Assembly (NCBI GenBank): GCA_009760855.2
Contig: WPIO01000001.1
Location: 16,637,501 to 16,701,500, forward strand
Length of the DNA stretch: 64,000 nucleotides
Source: Cristatella mucedo
Taxonomy: Eukaryota; Bryozoa; Phylactolaemata; Cristatellidae
Reading direction: 5' to 3'
Positions within the stretch are counted from its first letter, which is position 1; each line of letters opens with the position of its first letter. The position numbers were made by a program, and so were the translations under genes. Below the pieces are notes generated by a model. That model saw only the letters and a program-made list of their open reading frames with translations. It was not told where the DNA came from and did not search any database. Positions 63,340-64,000 of the stretch are shown here, one piece after another.

Positions 63340-63665
63340 TGATATGGTTAGAGATAGCATGCACTGCATCAGAATACATAAACACACAAGCATCGATTAA
63401 CACGGATCCAGAAAATGCTGTGTGGAACAGGTGCCCTCCGTTAAAATGCCACCATATCGGGGGATGTCGTGACGAAAGTCAAAGTGAGTTTCAGGCTTTA
63501 GGAGCATACGAGCTAAAGGCACGATCTCAAAAGGATTTAAGTTTAGTTCAAGGTACAACAAAACAATTTGAGTCAGAAGAGAGGGTAGTACAATGCCTTG
63601 CGTGACAGGGAAGTAGTTCGGATTGGTAGGCCGGAGCATGAAGATAAATGGACTTACTTTCAGCT
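63340..63665 (-). mobile_element. LINE family A 3' part (reverse), diverged
   Basis: It matches the region upstream of the family tail: CACGGATCCAGAAAATGCTG, TTTCAGGCTTTAGGAGCATA, CTAAAGGCACGATCTCAAAA, as in 39590-39730 and 51660-51800. The stem-loop tail itself is not visible. Confidence 0.7.
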
Positions 63666-63689
63666 ACATAACATTGCTTCGTTTTTGGC

Positions 63690-64000
63690 TTGCTTAAACA
63701 AGGATACCACATCTGGTCCACGCAGTGGTGACGACCCGTTTCGACTCCTGTGACCAGCTGCTTGCTCACTTACCGGTGGCCTTTGCAATTAGGCACTTGC
63801 AGCTGGTGCAAAAATCGGCAGCTAGGGTTGTCTGTCGTGAGCGTTACAGTTGGCACATCACACCACTTCTCGCTTACTTGCACTTGCTCCAAGTCAGGCG
63901 ATGCATCGATTTCAAGGTTCAATCACTCACTTTTTGGTTCCTTCATTCTTGGGCTCAAGCCTACCTATCAGTTCTACTACTCCACCAGGCTAAGCATCGT
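63690..64000 (+). mobile_element. LINE family A, RT C-terminus, runs off the window
   Basis: Forward frame with QLVQKSAARVVCRERYSWHI, TPLLAYLHLLQVRRCIDFKV and a tail LLLHQAKHR, matching the same region of the 51525-52490 copy. It lies head-to-head with the reverse fragment before it and continues beyond base 64000. Confidence 0.82.

Overview
The window is animal nuclear DNA, most likely from an aquatic invertebrate. A spliced gene with several introns, CR1/L2-type LINEs, tRNA-derived SINEs, a Tigger-type transposon and a Maverick/Polinton point to a metazoan. The species cannot be read from the sequence. No prokaryotic operon, rRNA gene or CRISPR array is present.

Layout. Bases 1-2285 are GC-rich with no gene I can support. 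Bases 2490-6334 hold a five-exon, 5'-incomplete cytochrome P450 of the CYP26 (retinoic acid hydroxylase) type. Its introns are filled with GA, GT and GGC microsatellites. A LINE 3' end lies just upstream of the first recognisable exon.

Bases 6530-27529 are a sharply AT-rich 21.0-kb element bounded by terminal inverted repeats of about 270 bp. It is a degenerate endogenous Maverick/Polinton (adintovirus-like). It carries a protein-primed family B DNA polymerase, a retrovirus-type integrase, an adenain-like cysteine protease, a major capsid protein, one or two penton-like minor capsid proteins, a phospholipase A2-domain protein, a YqaJ-type nuclease, an HNH-AP2 endonuclease, a zinc-ribbon-like protein, four fibre-like genes and several small unknown genes. 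Almost every gene has in-frame stops or frameshifts, and LINE pieces have landed inside at least three genes, so the copy is dead. I could not find the packaging ATPase. The outer 141 bp of each terminal repeat is itself a palindrome, and a TATATAGA-ATG-like motif recurs directly upstream of many starts.

Bases 27530-64000 hold no gene I can support. They are a repeat graveyard: two LINE families (A, with a stem-loop 3' tail ending in TTA repeats; B, with an ACATT-repeat tail), SINEs that share the family A tail, a Tigger remnant, a foldback inverted repeat, tandem repeats of 62 and 17 bp, degenerate CCCTAA-like stretches and many microsatellites.
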